Shown piece by piece: positions 21,844 through 23,997 of a stretch of 23,997 nucleotides of DNA. This DNA is from Pleurotus djamor. Lineage: Eukaryota > Basidiomycota > Agaricomycetes > Agaricales > Pleurotaceae. The notes beneath the pieces were generated by a model. The model made no database searches. It worked only from the letters and a program-made list of their open reading frames with translations, and was not told the DNA's origin. Each line of letters begins with the position of its first letter. Positions within the stretch are counted from its first letter, which is position 1. Position numbers and translations under genes: made by a program. The stretch is from contig JAPEVF010000686.1 of NCBI GenBank assembly GCA_029747585.1, positions 1 to 23,997 on the forward strand, in the 5' to 3' direction.

Positions 21844-23151
21844 ATGTTGCGCCGACTTGTCATCTTGGCTCTGGAATCTTCTGCGGACGACACTTGCGCT
21901 GCCATCGTCGACTCGAACAGAAGAATCCTTGCAAATGTTGTCACAAAGCAACATGCTCTGTCAGTCTCTTTCTTTTCCGTCTTGAAGGCAAGCCTTGACA
22001 CCAACTCTAGACACGAAGCATTCGGAGGCATCCATCCTTCTGTGGCTATAGAGGCCCACCAACGCAACATGCCACGGACTATAAGGGCTGCTTTGCATGA
22101 TGCTCAGCTGTCCGTACACGATGTCGACGGTATTGCGTTCACCCGTGGACCAGGCATTGGCGGTTGCCTCAGCGTCGCGTCAAACGCTGCTAAGAACCTT
22201 GCAGCTGCCCTCGACAAACCTCTCGTCGGCGTGCATCATATGGTGCGGTTACTCTTTTCTTCAACATTCGCTTTGATTGTTGACCGTTTAGCGTTCACCA
22301 AGCAAGCCCATGCCCTGACACCCCTTCTCACCTCACCCCCCTCGGACTCTCCCCAATTCCCTTATCTCACCATCTTAATATCGGGCGGTCATACTCTTCT
22401 TCTCTTAGCAACGTCCGTTACCGACTTTAAAATAATGGCTACCACCGCAGACGAGAGCATAGGACGTGCTTTCGACAAAGTCGGTCGGATGCTCCAGATG
22501 GAATGGGGAACCCATGGTCCTGCCGCTAGCCTGGAGCACTTTGCTTCTGAAGCTACCGCTCCAGAGATAGATCAATCTACCCCGTTCCCTAAGCCATTTT
22601 GGAAAAAGCCTGCTTTTTCGTATGCGTCTTTACACTCGACCGTCGAACGTTATATCCATTCCCATGGCTCTATAGATAACGTGGATATTCCGACAAGGCG
22701 CGGCTTAGCATACTCGTTCCAAAAGGCTGCTGTCGATCAATTGGAGGATAAATTGCTCCTAGGCATGCAATGGTGTGAAAACCATGGTGTTGATGTAAAA
22801 AGTGTCGTCGTAAGCGGCGGGGTAGCAAGCAACCAATACCTTCGTTCACGGTCAGTTCTGTCCTTCCGTCATCACTCGCGTCACCATATCTAAATGAATA
22901 TATATTAGCTTGGAGAACTTTTGTTCATCTCATTCATTGCGAGCCTTTTTCCCTCCGGTCTCTCTATGCACAGGTGCGCTCATCCTTACACTCACAACTT
23001 GTTACGTTATCCCCTAATATCCACCACCGTAGACAAGGCCGCAATGATTGCTTGGGCATCAATGCATCGATTTCTTGCGAATGACACTGACGAATATACA
23101 ATCGGCCTGCGTCCGAAGTGGTCCATCGAAGAACTGGACCAGAAAGAGTAA
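21844..23151 (+). CDS. QRI7: Qri7/OSGEPL1, mitochondrial tRNA threonylcarbamoyladenosine synthase
   Basis: This transfers the threonylcarbamoyl group to A37 of ANN-decoding mitochondrial tRNAs (t6A). Exons: 21844-21959, 22011-22242, 22303-22850, 22909-22973 and 23033-23151, giving 359 aa. The ASKHA/TsaD motifs are all present: ILALESSADDTCAAIVD, GGIHPSVAIEAHQRNMP, AFTRGPGIGGCLSV, metal-binding H115-x3-H119 (HHMQAH, split by intron 2), ILISGGHT, VVVSGGVASNQYL, and the metal-binding Asp near the end (LCTDKAAMIAWASM, D321 made at a splice junction). The AFTRGPGIGG form and single-domain size favour Qri7 over cytosolic Kae1. Introns 1 and 2 are stop-free and divisible by three, so the unspliced frame looks misleadingly open. 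The mitochondrial presequence is very short (MLRR); an upstream stop at 21823 limits extension. The stop TAA lies inside a GTAAGTA string, so an alternative last exon is possible. Confidence 0.9.
22243..22302 (+). other. Stop-free intron splitting the Qri7 metal site
   Basis: GTGCGG to CCAAG, 60 bases, phase 0, without a stop. Spliced reading gives VGVHHM then QAHALTP, restoring the HxxxH motif. Retention would insert 20 residues between the two metal ligands and should inactivate the enzyme while keeping the frame. Confidence 0.8.
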
Positions 23152-23297
23152 GTAACTCTACAAAACGGCACTCATCGATCATCGAGCAGTTGTCAACCCT
23201 TCCATACCAAAAGATCTATACCATGAATATTACTCAATAATTACAGGCAATAATTACATCGAAATATAATCTACCAAGAAATACGCGTGAGCTCCTA
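23152..23297. other. Convergent 3' intergenic space
   Basis: These 146 bases lie between the QRI7 stop and the stop of the right-edge gene. They are AT-rich after 23220, with two AATAATTAC-like copies (about 23234 and 23249), probably overlapping 3' untranslated regions and poly(A) signals for both strands. Confidence 0.5.
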
Positions 23298-23997
23298 TCA
23301 ATACCCAGTTAAATCAATGCAGTCATCATCAAGTCGACTATCCTGCGACGAGGAAGGGGTCCTCATAGCAGGCGCACTTCCGGAAGCAATTGGGAATGGC
23401 CGAGGGGGCCGTCTGGCAGGCTGCGCCGAAGGCAAACAAGGTCCTCCGAAGTCGAGGTCATCGTCGTCAAACATTTTATCACCTTCAGCTCGGAAAACCG
23501 ACGGAACACGTCCCATGGGAGGTAAAGCTTGCGGACCTGTCACATTTCTCTGTATCGGCTCTTGCTGAGCGTGGATCCGTGGTCGTTTCGCTGGGCAAGG
23601 GATTGGGGCAGGCGGCTGGCTGCGCTTCGAGCCGATACTGCTCCCGCTTGCAGCCGTTGCCTGACCGCCAATCCCCCGCGATGTACCAGAAGCACCAGCA
23701 TCGAACTGGGTACCCGGACAATGAGATGGTCGAGGTTCGCGTGCTGACGGCTGTGAAGCTGAATACCGGACCATGTCATGAATCCACGGAGGAGTCTGAC
23801 ACCGAGGGCGTTGCGTACTAGAAGTGGTTGGCTTTACATGCCTCGCCTGTGTTGCCCTCCCTGAAGTCTGTCGTGGAGGGACGTCTTGTACAACTCCCCT
23901 CCTTTCTCGATTCTTGCCCTTTCCCTTCCTTGGTGCTATCGCGTCTTCAAACATAAAATCGAAATGACTTCGTGGTGCTTCTTCATTCGGCGAGTCA
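23298..23997 (-). CDS. C-terminal part of an unidentified nuclear-looking protein
   Basis: The frame is open from the window edge to a stop at 23298-23300, giving about 232 visible residues; the 5' part lies beyond the edge. I do not recognise the family. The visible part is low-complexity: a basic stretch (APRKGKGKNRERRG), Pro/Ser/Arg-rich text, a KRPRIHAQQ-type basic cluster that could be a nuclear localisation signal, then an acidic FDDDDLDFGG and a final DDDCIDLTGY. The last block fits a SUMO-interacting motif (hydrophobic-IDLT flanked by acids). Together these suggest a nuclear, perhaps DNA-repair or chromatin, protein, but that is inference. The opposite strand is also open for 143 codons, but with a random-looking composition. 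Confidence 0.6.
   Translation of the reverse strand, partial: DSPNEEAPRSHFDFMFEDAIAPRKGKGKNRERRGVVQDVPPRQTSGRATQARHVKPTTSSTQRPRCQTPPWIHDMVRYSASQPSAREPRPSHCPGTQFDAGASGTSRGIGGQATAASGSSIGSKRSQPPAPIPCPAKRPRIHAQQEPIQRNVTGPQALPPMGRVPSVFRAEGDKMFDDDDLDFGGPCLPSAQPARRPPRPFPIASGSAPAMRTPSSSQDSRLDDDCIDLTGY

Noticed and set aside
21102..22070. An upstream-extended HbrB start, giving an Arg-rich leader (RRRRRPRRRRR).
   Set aside because: The longer frames overlap the opposite-strand QRI7 coding exon. The ATG at 21782 gives a non-overlapping start, although 21863 cannot be fully excluded.
21844..22893. A single-exon 349-codon QRI7 reading frame.
   Set aside because: It reads through two stop-free introns that interrupt the QHAL-HEAFGGIHP and HHM-QAH blocks and then misses the C-terminal metal-ligand Asp region.
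1..23997. tRNA or rRNA genes, CRISPR arrays, transposons or a secondary-metabolite cluster.
   Set aside because: No cloverleaf-like TTCGA blocks in context, no regularly spaced repeats, no transposase or reverse-transcriptase motifs, and no backbone biosynthetic enzymes were seen on either strand.

Overview
The window is nuclear DNA of a filamentous basidiomycete fungus, probably an Agaricomycete. It carries nine protein genes on both strands, almost no free space, and about 40 introns that are nearly all 45-85 bases long with GT-AG ends. Scattered N bases mark a draft assembly. I saw no prokaryotic operons, transposons, CRISPR arrays, tRNA or rRNA genes. Spliced models were built by hand. 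For seven of the eight complete genes all exon phases close and give full-length proteins; the exception is the first gene, whose N-terminal exon is disturbed by N bases.

Layout, left to right. 1-689: no recognisable gene. 690-2441 (-): coiled-coil protein whose N-terminus resembles the DASH kinetochore subunit Spc34 (tentative). 2486-9723 (+): DOCK-family Rho/Rac GTPase exchange factor (SH3, DHR-1/C2, DHR-2; 2192 aa, 13 exons). 9877-11479 (-): Medusa/MedA-type developmental regulator with a DUF7082 domain. 11945-13012 (-): Mediator subunit Med27 (300 aa). 13068-14392 (+): mitochondrial LETM1-domain protein. 14466-19671 (-): Ski3, the TPR scaffold of the Ski complex (1410 aa, 16 exons). 19784-21782 (-): HbrB/Bit61-type TORC2 subunit. 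21844-23151 (+): Qri7/OSGEPL1, the mitochondrial tRNA t6A synthase. 23298-23997 (-): C-terminal part of an unidentified nuclear-looking protein that runs off the right edge.

The genes belong to unrelated housekeeping and signalling pathways: cytoskeletal and TORC2 signalling, RNA polymerase II transcription, cytoplasmic mRNA decay, and mitochondrial translation and homeostasis. They do not form a functional cluster. The architecture is a compact alternation of divergent and convergent pairs. Three head-to-head pairs share start-to-start gaps of only 44, 55 and 61 bases, and convergent pairs end 73-153 bases apart.

The most noteworthy points are two inferred GC-AG introns (in the DOCK and LETM1 genes), a Thr where animal DOCK proteins carry the DHR-2 nucleotide-sensor Val, several stop-free introns of length divisible by three (two of them in QRI7), a duplicated GACGTC element in the HbrB/Qri7 promoter, and the unidentified SIM-bearing protein at the right edge. 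I found no convincing new biological system.
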